Shown here in pieces: positions 16,847 through 27,500 of a stretch of 64,000 nt of DNA. This stretch comes from Bacteroidia bacterium (lineage in GTDB: Bacteria; Bacteroidota; Ignavibacteria; SZUA-365). Numbering within the stretch: position 1 is the first letter of the stretch; every line of letters begins with the position of its first letter. The DNA lies in assembly GCA_027493955.1 (NCBI GenBank), contig JAOSJT010000001.1:5008552-5072551 (forward strand), in the 5' to 3' direction. The position numbers and the translations under genes were made by a program. The notes beneath the pieces are model-generated. The model ran no database searches. It was not told the DNA's origin and was given only the letters and a program-made list of their open reading frames with translations.

Positions 16847-17311
16847 ATGGCGAAAACGTCCTCACCGGCCGCCGGCGGGTACTATCCCCTTGTGGGTTTC
16901 CACTTCAAGGTGGAAGTGCTCGGGTACGGCAACGACAACGATTCCCGCTTCCAGAGTGTGGGCGGTCTCAACGTGGAGTACGACGTGGAGACCATCAAGG
17001 AAGGAGGCGAAAACCGTTATGAGCACAAACTGCCCGGACGCAGCAAGTATCCGGATCTGTCGCTCAAACGCGGCATACTGCGTGATTCCGATGTGATTCG
17101 CTGGTGTACCGATGCATTACAGGCGCACGACATCAAGCCGGCGATTCTCCGCGTCAGTCTGCTCAACGAAGAGCATCAGCCGGTGATGACGTGGAAGGTG
17201 CACAACGCCTGGCCGCGCAAATGGAGCGTGAGCGACTTCAACGCGACGGAGAATGCCATCGTCGTGGAGACCATAGACATCTGCTACTCCTATTTCGAAG
17301 TGGAGATTTGA
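16847..17311 (+). CDS. eCIS inner tube protein 2 (tube initiator-like)
   Basis: This 154-residue paralogue of the preceding tube protein shares FHFKVEV, GGLNVEYDVE, KLPGRSKYPDLSLKRG and LLNEEHQPVMTWKVHNAWP with it. Its C-terminus (VETIDICYSYFEVEI) differs and ends in aromatic residues, as in Afp5-like initiators that contact the hub. It lies 17 nt after tube 1 and 2 nt before the DUF5908 gene. Confidence 0.9.
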   Translation: MAKTSSPAAGGYYPLVGFHFKVEVLGYGNDNDSRFQSVGGLNVEYDVETIKEGGENRYEHKLPGRSKYPDLSLKRGILRDSDVIRWCTDALQAHDIKPAILRVSLLNEEHQPVMTWKVHNAWPRKWSVSDFNATENAIVVETIDICYSYFEVEI

Positions 17312-17313
17312 GC

Positions 17314-17487
17314 ATGCCCATTGAAATCAACGAGCTGCATATCAAAGTGACGGTGAATCAACCCGCGCCGGCCGGCGGAGAGGGCAGCAGCACGCCGCCC
17401 GCGAAAGCGGGAACGTCGGACGACAAACTGCTTGCGGACGCCGTGGAGCAGACCTTGCGCATTCTGAAAAAGGCGGGAGAACGCTGA
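17314..17487 (+). CDS. Small DUF5908-like eCIS protein
   Basis: This 57-residue protein begins MPIEINELHIKVTVNQ, the pattern of the DUF5908 family found between tube and LysM genes in contractile injection systems (Afp6-like position). The centre is Pro/Gly/Ser-rich, and the C-terminal helix reads LADAVEQTLRILKKAGER. It starts 2 nt after the tube stop, and its stop overlaps the next ATG (TGATG). A baseplate or tube-initiation accessory role is inference. Confidence 0.8.
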   Translation: MPIEINELHIKVTVNQPAPAGGEGSSTPPAKAGTSDDKLLADAVEQTLRILKKAGER

Positions 17488-18182
17488 TGCCGACGACTGG
17501 CCAGTTGGAAAAACTGCGTATCATCGCGCACCTCACCGCGGATTACAGCGACGAGGTCACCGAAGCGAACACCTTCGAAGCCATGCTCAACCCCGAGGCC
17601 TATACGCTCGACTACAAGGTGGAGTATCAGGACGGGCAGGGGCAGGGCACCAGCGCCGCACAGCAGCGATTTACCGTAAAAAAACCCGAGGAAATCGCTT
17701 TCGAGCTGCTGCTGGATTCCACCGGTGTGACGGACGGAAATCCGCGGGACTCCATCGAAGAGGACATCAACAAGCTGCGCGATCTTCTCCTGAAATACGA
17801 GGGCGAGATTCACGAGCCGAAGCATTTCGTGGTGCTCTGGGGCAGTCTGCTGTTCAAAGGCCGCTGCACCGGCCTGACTATTACGATGAAGCTGTTCAAT
17901 CCCGACGGCAAGCCGATACGCGCTCTCTGCAAAGCGAGTTTCAAAGGCAGCGTGGAGGACAATCTGCGTACGGCCGAGGAACGCAATCAATCCCCCGATC
18001 TGACGCATTCACGCCTGGTGAAGCAGGGCGACACCCTGCCGAAGCTGTGCTACGAGGTGTATGGTCATTCGAAATACTACCCGCTCGTCGCGCGCGTGAA
18101 CCGTCTGCCGCAGTTCCGCGCCCTGGTTCCGGGCGAGCGTCTCTTTTTTCCGCCACTGGAGAAAAATACCCCGGTGTCATGA
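17487..18182 (+). CDS. LysM-domain baseplate hub protein (Afp7-like)
   Basis: This 231-residue protein has an N-terminal CIS-tube-type domain (about residues 5-165, with EANTFEAMLNPEAYTLDYKVEY and LEIHEPKHFVVLWG-like strands). A C-terminal LysM-like motif follows (about residues 170-225: VKQGDTLPKLCYEVYGHSKYY, then NRLPQFRALVPGERLFFP). In Afp/PVC such proteins sit between the tube and the spike hub and are related to T4 gp53/gp54-like linkers. Its stop overlaps the start of the spike gene (ATGA), which suggests translational coupling. Confidence 0.88.
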   Translation: MPTTGQLEKLRIIAHLTADYSDEVTEANTFEAMLNPEAYTLDYKVEYQDGQGQGTSAAQQRFTVKKPEEIAFELLLDSTGVTDGNPRDSIEEDINKLRDLLLKYEGEIHEPKHFVVLWGSLLFKGRCTGLTITMKLFNPDGKPIRALCKASFKGSVEDNLRTAEERNQSPDLTHSRLVKQGDTLPKLCYEVYGHSKYYPLVARVNRLPQFRALVPGERLFFPPLEKNTPVS

Positions 18183-19924
18183 GTGATGAACGCGTCATAG
18201 CGAGCGATGCACCGAAATCGGTTGCCACGTTTTCCATACTCAGCGACGGTGTGAAAGTACCGGGCAGCATGCAGGTGCTGTCGGTGCTCGTCGAGCGCGA
18301 GGTGAATCGCATCCCTTCAGCGACCATCACCATTCAGGACGGAGCGGCCGCGGAGCAGTCGTTTGCCGTGAGCAACGGCGAAGAATTTGCGCCGGGCAAG
18401 CGCATCGAGATTCAGGCCGGTTACAGAAGCAACGAGGAACGGATATTCAGCGGCATCGTGATCAGTCAGGCCGTGAAAGTGCGGAAAAATGTCTCGTTGC
18501 TCGTGGTGGAATGTCGCCACAGCGCGGTGCGCATGAGCACACGACCGCTGTGCGCGTACTTCCATGACGTGACGGACCAGGATGTTGCGGACACGTTGTT
18601 CGCGGCCCACGGCTTGAGCGTCAGCACCTCGGGCAGCGCCGTCTCGCACGCCCAACTCGTGCAATACGACAGCACGGACTGGGACTTCATGCTCTGCCGC
18701 GCCGAAGCCAACGGATGGTGGGTGATCGCGGGCGATGACAGCATCACCGTCGGTCCTCCCGATTTCAGCCGCAGCGCGGAACTCACCCTGCAGTACGGTG
18801 CGACCATCCATGATCTCGACGCGGAAATGGACGCGCGTGTGCAGTTCGAGACACTGCGCGCGAACGGCTGGGATCCGGCGAGCCAGGCGTTGATATCTCC
18901 GGCGGAGGCAGCGGACCCGGGCGCACCGGCGGCGGGCAATATTGCCGGATCGGCACTTGCCGTTGCGACGGGTAACGACGCGCTGGACTATCGCCACGCC
19001 GGCGTCGGCGAGAGCGAGATGCAGGCCTGGGCGGACGGCGCGATGCGTAAACGACGGCTTGGAAAAATTCGCGGTACACTTCGTACCGATGGCACGGCGC
19101 TGGCGCTTCCCGGCAATCCCGTCGTGATCAACGGCGCCGGTGAGCGCTTCGAAGGCACGCACATGATGACGGGCGTACGTCACCAAATCGGCAAGGGCAA
19201 CTGGGAGACGACGATTCAATTCGGTGAGTCACCAGAGCGCTTTGCCGAACGCTTTCGCGTGCATCAACCCGCCGCCTCTGCGCTGCTGCCACCGGTGCAC
19301 GGTCTGCAGATCGGCATCGTCACCTCGCTCGAGGATCCTTTGGGAGAAGATCGCATTCAGGTGCGCCTGCCCCTGGTGGATGCGGCCGACGAGGGTGCCT
19401 GGATGCGCATGGCAAGTCCCGACGCGGGCAGCGGCCGGGGCATGGTGTTCCGGCCCGAAATCGAAGACGAGGTGATCGTCGGTTTCATCAACAACGACCC
19501 GCGGCACGGCGTGGTATTGGGTATGCTGCACAGCAGCGCGCATGCGGCGCCGCTCACGGGCAGCAACGACAATCACGAAAAGGGCTATGTGTCCCGGAGC
19601 GGCATACGGCTGCATTTCGACGACGACAAAACCATCGTGACATTATCGACGCCCGGAGGGCATTCCCTGGTTCTCGACGACGACGAGGCCGTCGTGCGCC
19701 TTGAGGACAGCAACGGCAATAAAATCGTCATGAACAGAGACGGTATCGAGATCGAGAGCGTACGCGATATGAAGTTGACCGCCGCCGTGGATGTCAAGGC
19801 AGAGGCCGGAGCGAATGCGGAATTCACGGCAGGCGCCAGCGCCAAGGTCGAAGGCGGCGCGGGTGCGGAACTCTCCGCCGGTGGAAACACCACCGTGCGC
19901 GGTGCAATGGTACAGATCAATTAA
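18179..19924 (+). CDS. VgrG-like spike/hub protein (Afp8-like)
   Basis: This 581-residue protein forms the trimeric hub and spike that carries the PAAR tip. ATG 18179 was chosen because it gives an ATGA overlap with the LysM gene and the start MSDERVIASD fits. About residues 1-370 are gp27-like (VEREVNRIPSATITIQDG, FSGIVISQAVKV, LVQYDSTDWDFMLCRAEANGWW). An OB-fold near 375-450 contains GIVTSLEDPLGEDRIQVRLP. The C-terminus is a short beta-helix-like repeat (VKAEAGANAEFTAGASAKVEG). The length is typical. No extra effector domain is fused to the C-terminus. Confidence 0.93.
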   Translation: MSDERVIASDAPKSVATFSILSDGVKVPGSMQVLSVLVEREVNRIPSATITIQDGAAAEQSFAVSNGEEFAPGKRIEIQAGYRSNEERIFSGIVISQAVKVRKNVSLLVVECRHSAVRMSTRPLCAYFHDVTDQDVADTLFAAHGLSVSTSGSAVSHAQLVQYDSTDWDFMLCRAEANGWWVIAGDDSITVGPPDFSRSAELTLQYGATIHDLDAEMDARVQFETLRANGWDPASQALISPAEAADPGAPAAGNIAGSALAVATGNDALDYRHAGVGESEMQAWADGAMRKRRLGKIRGTLRTDGTALALPGNPVVINGAGERFEGTHMMTGVRHQIGKGNWETTIQFGESPERFAERFRVHQPAASALLPPVHGLQIGIVTSLEDPLGEDRIQVRLPLVDAADEGAWMRMASPDAGSGRGMVFRPEIEDEVIVGFINNDPRHGVVLGMLHSSAHAAPLTGSNDNHEKGYVSRSGIRLHFDDDKTIVTLSTPGGHSLVLDDDEAVVRLEDSNGNKIVMNRDGIEIESVRDMKLTAAVDVKAEAGANAEFTAGASAKVEGGAGAELSAGGNTTVRGAMVQIN

Positions 19925-19936
19925 CGAGGATGCGAC

Positions 19937-20221
19937 ATGGGGCAACCCGCGGCACGAATAGGTGATATGCACGTCTGTCCGATCGTGGTACCTCCACCGC
20001 ATGTCGGCGGGCCGGTCATCGCGGGGACTCCTGCCGTGCTCATCGCCGGCATGCCCGCGGCGCGGGTCGGTGACATGTGCGCCTGCGCCGGTCCGCCCGA
20101 CACCATCATTGCGGGCTCATCCACGGTGATGATCGGCGGCATGCCCGCTGCGCGCATGGGCGACAGCACGGCGCACGGCGGCAGCATTGTCGCGGGCGCC
20201 CCGACAGTCATGATTGGATAA
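19937..20221 (+). CDS. PAAR-repeat spike tip protein
   Basis: This 94-residue protein is the sharp tip that sits on the spike. It contains the PAAR hallmark twice: MPAARVGDMCAC and MPAARMGDSTAHGG, plus PAARIGDMHVCP at the start. His and Cys residues suitable for zinc binding are present. No extension or toxin domain is attached. It is 12 nt after the spike gene and 21 nt before the gp25-like gene. Confidence 0.95.
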   Translation: MGQPAARIGDMHVCPIVVPPPHVGGPVIAGTPAVLIAGMPAARVGDMCACAGPPDTIIAGSSTVMIGGMPAARMGDSTAHGGSIVAGAPTVMIG

Positions 20222-20242
20222 CACAGGATACAGGAGTTCCGG

Positions 20243-20689
20243 ATGGCGGACACAAAAGATATGTTTCTCGGAACGGGATGGAGCTTCCCGCCGCGTTTCA
20301 ATCAGGCGGCGGGCGCCGTGGAAATGACCGGTGGCTTCGACGACATACGCGCAAGTCTGGAAATCCTGCTCGGCACCCGTCCGGGCGAACGCGTCATGCA
20401 GCCCAAGTATGGCTGCAACATGGAGGATCTGTTGTTCGAAAATCTCAACACGGGCACAAAAACCCTGATGAAAGACAGAATTCAGACCGCGATCCTGTAC
20501 TTCGAATCCCGCATCGAAATCGAGCGTATCGAACTCGACGATACGCGGCAGAACGAAGGTGTGATCCTCGTGCGCATAGACTACATCGTGAGCTCCACCA
20601 ATTCCCGTTTCAATTTCGTGTTTCCGTACTTCCTCAATGAGGCATCGGAGCTTGACATGTTGACCACCAATCATCCGCTGGCCGGATAG
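20243..20689 (+). CDS. gp25-like baseplate wedge protein (Afp9-like)
   Basis: This 148-residue protein is of the GPW/gp25 family, a baseplate wedge that nucleates sheath polymerisation. The signature region has FDDIRASLEILLGTRPGERVMQPKYGCNMEDLLFE, quoted here as one domain, at about residues 32-66. The EPR-like core of gp25 appears as TRPGERVM. The N-terminal GTGWSFPPRFN and the C-terminal beta strand (RIDYIVSSTNSRFNFVFPY) are standard. It is followed after 3 nt by the large baseplate gene. Confidence 0.93.
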   Translation: MADTKDMFLGTGWSFPPRFNQAAGAVEMTGGFDDIRASLEILLGTRPGERVMQPKYGCNMEDLLFENLNTGTKTLMKDRIQTAILYFESRIEIERIELDDTRQNEGVILVRIDYIVSSTNSRFNFVFPYFLNEASELDMLTTNHPLAG

Positions 20690-20692
20690 CAC

Positions 20693-23600
20693 ATGGCAGA
20701 TTGCAGCGAACAACGATCACCCCTGCAGCGGCAGGGCACAGCGCGCGGACAGCGGGCCATCGCTTCCTTGCGCCCGGAATCCGTGGAGCTTATCGACAAG
20801 AAGCCGGAAGACTGGATAGTCTGGGCAGCGAGATTCTCCTCCCGCGTCCGTTTTTACGACGAGGAACACCAGCCCTCGGGCAGTTTCGAACCGCTGTTCG
20901 GTGTCGATTTCGCGGCACGTCTCGCCACGATCACGACGCATCCCGCCGATACGGTGACGCTTTTTTCGCGTGAGCAGCTGACCGTGCTCCATGACACGTC
21001 GGCGCTGCTCGCGGCGCTGCGTGCATCGTACACAGCGCTTTACGACCTGGTGTTTTCGTATGTGCATATCGTTGACCGGCAATATCGCATGGCGCTGCGC
21101 GAGCGCGATGCGCTGCTGCGCCGCACAGACGCCGAGACGGAGACGAAACTGCGCGCTCCCGTCGAGGAGTTCTGTGCGCAACTTGAGGAGCACATCGCGA
21201 AGCGTCTCCGACCGATGTTCGAAGCGGCAGCGGCGTATGAAAAAGACGCGGTGGCCAAGGGATTGCTCGCCGAGCAGGGGACGCCCGATCTGACCATTTT
21301 CCATTCCGCAATGACGGCCCGACCGGCAGTGATAGACGCAGGGCTCTCCGACGTCTGGGGGAGCGAGAAAAAACCCCTGCGGGACTGGTATGACAATCTC
21401 ACTCCCCTCGACCTGATTCACGTACCGGCGGCAACAGACGAGGCCGCCATACAACGTGCGGCACGGCATCACTTTTTCACCGGATTGCTGGACGAAGTGA
21501 GTACTTCGTCGGTGTTCATCATGTCTCTCGCACAACGGAGCCTGAGCGATGTGCTCGGCGAATGGCCGCATCACCAACCGCAGTATGCGCTGTTTCTCGC
21601 CTGGCTCAAGCTGATGGAGGAAGCGCGCGGCGCGGTGAACGGGCTCGTCGGAAAGCATCTGGATTTTTATTACGGTGACGTTCTGCGTCTGCGTCCGGCT
21701 CCCGGCACCGCCGACACCGCATTCCCCACAGTGGAGCTGAACAAGGCGTTTCCGAGCTACGCGCTGAAAGCCGGAACGCTGTTCAATGCGGGCAAGGATG
21801 CGGACGGCAATCCCGTCACGTTTTCTTCGACGCGGGAGACCGTGCTCGGCCATGCGAAGCTGGCGCAGATGAAATCGGTGTACACGACGGCGGAGGACAT
21901 CGGTGCCGCACTCCCGCGAGTGCGCATGTACGCCTCGCCTGTCGCGAACAGCGCAGACGGAGCGGGCGCCGAACCGGAGACCGAACTGAAGGAATGGCAC
22001 CCCTTCGCGGCGACAGGGACGTCCGAAGGCGTCACCAGCATTCTCATGCCCGACGCCGCACCCGGGCTGGCGATCGCCTCGCGCTATCTGTTGCTTGCCG
22101 AAGGCAGCAGGGGCATCACCTTGCGACTCGATGTGGGAGCGGATCTCTCCGCACTCACTGATCTCGGAAGTATCGGAGTGAAACTTACACACCCGAAAGG
22201 CTGGCTCGATGTCGCCGCCTCCATTGCGCCGGGGACCATGCACGCATCCGCGCAGCCCGCCGCCGTGCTCACCATGAATATCGCCGGGGACCTCCCGCCC
22301 ATCACCGGCTACGACGGCGCAGTGCATGGCCATGTTTTCGGGACAGAGGATCCGGTACTCCTGTTACTTTTTCCGCCAGAGGGAAGCATTCCCGACCGCC
22401 TGGCGGCGCTCCATGCCTTGCGTATCGAAGCGGTCGAAATCGAAGTGCGCGCGGGTGAGAAGGTCGGCGAGTACGACAATGCGGGACTGCGAAATGTCGA
22501 GGCGCATAACGACGCCGGGCGTGTGAATCCGGCCAAACCCTTCATGCCCTCGGGAGTGGAGCCGACGACAGGGAATGCGCTCATCGTGGGTTGTGAAGAG
22601 ATCGCGCGCAAACCGGGTGCCGAGGTGCAGTTCAATTTTTCCTGGAAAGATCTGCCGCTGAACGCCGCGGATATCCGCTATGATGGCGGCACGACGGGCA
22701 CTATCAGCACGGGCTTCCTTATCGGCGACATCAGCTCTTTCGAGGACATCGGCACGCTCATCGAAGCCCCGGGCGTGCAGCCCATGCTTCCGTCGCCGCT
22801 GATCGGGAAAGTGCAGATCCCCGACTACTATCCGCTGGTGGACATACACTCGCTCGATGGCGGCGCGTGGAAAAACGTCGGAAGCAGCGAGCATGTGTTC
22901 GGCCTCACGGCTTCGCTGCAACCAAAGGCCGATGTCGCCTGCGCCGTCTCCGAAGCGCTGGACGCCGCTTTTTTCCTCGATGAAAAGGAAGAGTTCCAGC
23001 CCTACTCTCCCGCGGCGACCAAGGGATTTTTCCGCATACAACTCAGGAAGGATTTCGGGTTCAAGGTCTATCGCGCGGCGCATATCAAGTATCTGATCGA
23101 CGGTGCCAAAACCGTGCCGGCGCCCGTGGAACCCTATCAACCGGTCCTGCAGGCCCTGCATGTGAGCTATCGTGCGCGCGCGTCCGCTTCCACGCAATTG
23201 CGGAGTGCGGATGCAGAGGATGTGGCGATCCGTTTATTTGCGGTCGGTCCCTTCGGTGAGGCACCCCTGTACCGGGAGTCGAACTCGGAGGGTGCGAGAC
23301 TGTTGCCCGATCTCGCACAGCTGTCGGCTCCGGTGGCTGAAACGCAAGGCGAGTTGTACCTGGGCTTCGAGAATGCGCAAGCGGGCGCATCACTGTCGCT
23401 CCTGTTTCAATTGCTGGAAGGCAGCGAGAATCCGCTTCGCGAAAAACCCGATGAACACGTCTCCTGGTGGTACCTGGCGTCGGATACCTGGCGCGAACTG
23501 ACGGATGAAGTCAGCGACGGTACGACGCAGCTCATCCGCTCCGGCATCGTGACCATCGCCATACCGAAAGACGCGAGCACGACGAATACGCTCCTTCCGT

Positions 23601-24556
23601 CGGGAATGCTCTGGTTGAAGCTGAAAGTCACCGAAGCCGCCGATGCTGTGTGCAAAATTATCGGCGTCCATCCGAACGCGATCGAGGTGCAGCGCTCGGC
23701 ATCGCAGGTGCAATCGGGAACAACGCCCTTCATCCCTGCGGGCACGATCGGGAAACTGCGCACTCCCGAACCGGAGGTGCGTCGCGTGACTCAACCCTAT
23801 CCCAGCTTCGGCGGATCGGCGACGGAAACTCCCGCCGATTACCGGCAGCGCGTGTCCGAGCGACTGCGGCACAAGGACCGCGCGATCACCATCTGGGACT
23901 ACGAGCGCTTGGTCTTGCAGGCGTTCCCGGAAATCTACCGCGTGAAATGCCTGCACCACACGCGCATCAGCGGCAGCGCCGACGATGGCACTCTCGTGTA
24001 CAACGAAGTCGCACCCGGCTACGTTACCGTTATCACGATACCGCAATTGCAGAACAGAAACGACGCCGATCCTCTCCGACCTTACACGAAGGCGGCGACA
24101 CTCGAGAGCATCGCCGCATACCTCGGGGAGCGTATCTCCTGTCACGTGCGTCTCGGAACAGCGCAGCCGCAATTCGAGGAAGTGCGCGTACAGTGCCGCA
24201 TGGTCCTGCTCAAGGGGTATGACGATACTGTGTTTTATACGGCACAGCTGCAACACGACCTCACAGCGTTTCTCAGTCCCTGGGCCTTCGACACCTCCGC
24301 GACACTCGATTTCGGAGGCAGTTTACACAAGTCTGTGATTATCGATTTCATCGAAGAGCTTCCGTACGTGGACTTCATCTCCGAGGTGCAGTTGTTCCAT
24401 AAGGCGGGCGAAAATGCCGTCGAATCCGGCGACCTCGACGAGGTCATTGCTTCCACGGCGCGAAGCATTCTCGTGTCCGCGCATGCGTCGAAGCATGCCA
24501 TAACCGTCGAGCTCCCCTCCACCGTTTCCGCTATACCCGAGCATTGCGATGAGTGA
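20693..24556 (+). CDS. Giant baseplate J/gp6-like protein (Afp11-like)
   Basis: This 1287-residue protein is probably the main baseplate wedge subunit, with a gp6/gp47 (baseplate J) core. The N-terminal 700 residues are mixed, starting with a helical stretch that includes LVFSYVHIVDRQYRMALRERD. The C-terminal third, about residues 1040-1280, has the J-like core: PSFGGSATETPADYRQRVSERLRHKDRAITIWDYERLVLQAFPEIYRVKCLHH is one continuous conserved region, followed by VTVITIPQLQNRNDADPLRPY. It lies 3 nt after the gp25 gene, and its stop overlaps the next ATG by 8 nt. The length fits eCIS Afp11 homologues (about 900-1300). Confidence 0.88.
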   Translation: MADCSEQRSPLQRQGTARGQRAIASLRPESVELIDKKPEDWIVWAARFSSRVRFYDEEHQPSGSFEPLFGVDFAARLATITTHPADTVTLFSREQLTVLHDTSALLAALRASYTALYDLVFSYVHIVDRQYRMALRERDALLRRTDAETETKLRAPVEEFCAQLEEHIAKRLRPMFEAAAAYEKDAVAKGLLAEQGTPDLTIFHSAMTARPAVIDAGLSDVWGSEKKPLRDWYDNLTPLDLIHVPAATDEAAIQRAARHHFFTGLLDEVSTSSVFIMSLAQRSLSDVLGEWPHHQPQYALFLAWLKLMEEARGAVNGLVGKHLDFYYGDVLRLRPAPGTADTAFPTVELNKAFPSYALKAGTLFNAGKDADGNPVTFSSTRETVLGHAKLAQMKSVYTTAEDIGAALPRVRMYASPVANSADGAGAEPETELKEWHPFAATGTSEGVTSILMPDAAPGLAIASRYLLLAEGSRGITLRLDVGADLSALTDLGSIGVKLTHPKGWLDVAASIAPGTMHASAQPAAVLTMNIAGDLPPITGYDGAVHGHVFGTEDPVLLLLFPPEGSIPDRLAALHALRIEAVEIEVRAGEKVGEYDNAGLRNVEAHNDAGRVNPAKPFMPSGVEPTTGNALIVGCEEIARKPGAEVQFNFSWKDLPLNAADIRYDGGTTGTISTGFLIGDISSFEDIGTLIEAPGVQPMLPSPLIGKVQIPDYYPLVDIHSLDGGAWKNVGSSEHVFGLTASLQPKADVACAVSEALDAAFFLDEKEEFQPYSPAATKGFFRIQLRKDFGFKVYRAAHIKYLIDGAKTVPAPVEPYQPVLQALHVSYRARASASTQLRSADAEDVAIRLFAVGPFGEAPLYRESNSEGARLLPDLAQLSAPVAETQGELYLGFENAQAGASLSLLFQLLEGSENPLREKPDEHVSWWYLASDTWRELTDEVSDGTTQLIRSGIVTIAIPKDASTTNTLLPSGMLWLKLKVTEAADAVCKIIGVHPNAIEVQRSASQVQSGTTPFIPAGTIGKLRTPEPEVRRVTQPYPSFGGSATETPADYRQRVSERLRHKDRAITIWDYERLVLQAFPEIYRVKCLHHTRISGSADDGTLVYNEVAPGYVTVITIPQLQNRNDADPLRPYTKAATLESIAAYLGERISCHVRLGTAQPQFEEVRVQCRMVLLKGYDDTVFYTAQLQHDLTAFLSPWAFDTSATLDFGGSLHKSVIIDFIEELPYVDFISEVQLFHKAGENAVESGDLDEVIASTARSILVSAHASKHAITVELPSTVSAIPEHCDE

Positions 24557-27500
24557 CGTCGTCAACATACCAAAGCAGCCGCGGCTTGCAGTCTGCGAGG
24601 ACTACACCGAACTGCGCCGTCAGGGCATCGAGTACCTGAAACAATTGGGCAGCGCGCTGTGGACGGATTACAACATCCATGATCCGGGCATCACACTGCT
24701 TGAATTGCTCTGCTATGCCGAGACGGAAATCGGTTATAAAGCCGGATTCCGCGTTCAGGACCTGATCGCCCCGTATCCGGGCAGGCTGAGCAGTACGGAA
24801 CTGCAGGCCTTGTATGAAGCGCAGGGCTTCTATACCGCGAGGAACATTCTTACCGTCAATCCCTGGACGGCGCGAGATTATCGCAAACTGCTCATCGATG
24901 TCTTGGGAGTACGCAACGCCTGGCTGCGCTGCAAGGACTGCGCTTGCGGCATCACCTTGTATGCGGACTGCAAGAGCAGCACGCTCGGATACAAAAAAAC
25001 GGAGCATCCGGTGCGGATACGGGGATTTTACGATGTGCGCATCGAGCTGGACGAGCATCCCGCGGACGGCGATATCGGCAGCGGCAAGGTGTTGACTGTT
25101 TTTCCCGTTCCCGCATCCGGCGGCGCACATCGTGCCACGCTTGAAATGCGCTTTCCCCAGCCGCATGTCGCGGCGGAGCGCATTCCGCAATTGCACGCAC
25201 TCCTGCAGGAGGACTGCATTCTGCAGTCCATTACTGTGGACGCTATCTCCGGCAGGCGCGGACAGCCGGTAGATGTGCCGGCGCAGCAATTGTATCCCGC
25301 GCTGCACCGGCCGTTGTTCGTCACGATGCGCCTGACCTTCCGGGAGAACCCTGCGGCAGCCGAAGCCACGATCACGCTCAGCGACCTGCCCATCCGTGTG
25401 TGGTACAGAGAGGATGCGGACCGCAAAGCGATCACACTGGCCATGCTCCGCGAGGTACTCGCCGACGTCTCGGCAGGAGGGGGGATGGCGCGATATCTGC
25501 GCATGCTCAGACGGGCGGCCGCGACGACGGCGGATGTCGAAGCCGTATTGCATGCACATCGCAATCTTGCAGAGGATTTCTGCACGATCGGCACGGTACC
25601 GATGGAGGATATCGCCGTGTGTGCCGATATTGGTATGCGGGCGGATGCTGACATCGAACGCGTCCTCGGTGAGGCGTACTGGCGTATCAGCCAGTACTTC
25701 AATCCGTCGGTGCAATTTCGATCATTGTTCGAAATGCTGGACGAAGGCTTCGTGAGCGAGAGCATTTTCAACGGTCCGGCGCTCGATCATGGATTCATCA
25801 GAGATGCGGATCTGGACGCATCGGAGATGAAAACGGTGTTGTACGCTTCCGACGTCATCAACATTCTCATGGATATCGATGGTATCGAACGCGTGAGCAA
25901 TCTGACGCTGGCGCGCTATGATGAGAACGGGAAGCTCGTCGAATCGCAGCCATGGGAATTGCAGGTGACGGAGGGCTCCCTGCCGCGGCTGTACATCCAC
26001 GGGTCCAAGGTTCTCGTCTTCAAGAACGAACTGCCTTTCCTCCCCGACCCGGACGAACTGCATGACGCGCTGCAACTGCACCGCGGTCTCGAAGCGAAGA
26101 ATAAAAGCGTGCAGACGCGAAATGATTTTCCGGTGCCCTCGGGCAGTTATGTGGACAATACATCGTCGTATCCGCTGCAGTATTCGCTGCCGGACACCTA
26201 CGGTCTCAGTCCGCACGGTTTGCCGGAATCTGTCGGCACCGCGAGAAAGGGGCAGGCGAAACAGCTCGCCGGTTACTTGCTGGTATTCGAGCAGCTCCTC
26301 AGCGTGTACCTCGGCCAGTTGCGGCATTTTCGTGATCTCCTGAGCATTGACGCTTCGATATCGCAAAGTTATTTCCCGGGTATGCTGACGGAGACGCAGT
26401 TGCGCGGTGTGAGTGCACTCTATGACGCGGTGACGGAGCCGGAGCTGCTGGCGCTCCTGGAGACCCCCGCGTCGTGGACGGCACGCCGCAATCTCATGCT
26501 GGATCACATGCTGGCCCGCTTTGCGGAGAGCTTCAGCGACTATGCGCTCATGCTGTATTCGGCGAGCGCCTCGCGGCAACTCGCGGCCGAAGAATTGATA
26601 GAGGATAAAATCTCCTTTTTAAAAGCTCTTCCCGTCATGACGCGTGACAGGGGAAAGGCGTTCAATTACAGGGATCCCTCAGCGGTGTGCAGCCCCCTGA
26701 ACATCTCCGGTCTGGAACAGCGCATCCGAACACTGTTGGGGATGAATGGCCTTGCCGGGGCGTTCACGCCCGTCATCGGGTATGATGCGGTTTCAGGAAG
26801 CTGGACGGGGTTGTGGGAGATTTCGAATGGCGCAACAGTATTGCTGCGCGGTGTGGAACAGCGCGCAGCCAGCCGCACCGAAACAGCCCGTCTGCTCGCC
26901 GCGCACATCGAAACCGCGGCGGATGCGCTGCAAGAAGCGGCGGGCCTGAAACTGCATGCGAAACGCGGACATAACACCGTGGAGCTGCATGCGGGCGACG
27001 ACACCGTCCTCGGTGCGCATCCGCAGGAGTTCAGCAAGAAAGCCGATGCGGAGACATTGATCGCGGATATCCAGGCGTTTCTCGCCGGCATGGAGATTGC
27101 AGAGACCATTCATGTGGTCGAGCATATTCTCCTTCGTCCGAAGAATGCACCGTCAGCGGACTTCCCCGCAGGGGACCCCGTACTCCCTGTGTGTCTGCCG
27201 TCGGATTGCAGCGCCTGCGGAGAAGAAGACCCGTATTCCTTCCGTCTCACCGTCGTGCTCAATGGAGAAGAGGGCCTGGCGAATCATGGCATCGAATTCC
27301 GCCGATTCGCCGAGCGCAGCATACGTCAGGAGGTCCCCGCGCATCTCGGTGTGAAGATCTGCTGGGTATCTTCCGCGCAACTCACGGAATTCAGCGCGCG
27401 CTACTGCGCCTGGCTCTCCGCCCTTGCGGAGGAGGCACCGGACGCCGCACTCCTGCACGAACGACTGGAACGCGTACTTGAAGAATTTGTGCGCCTTAAA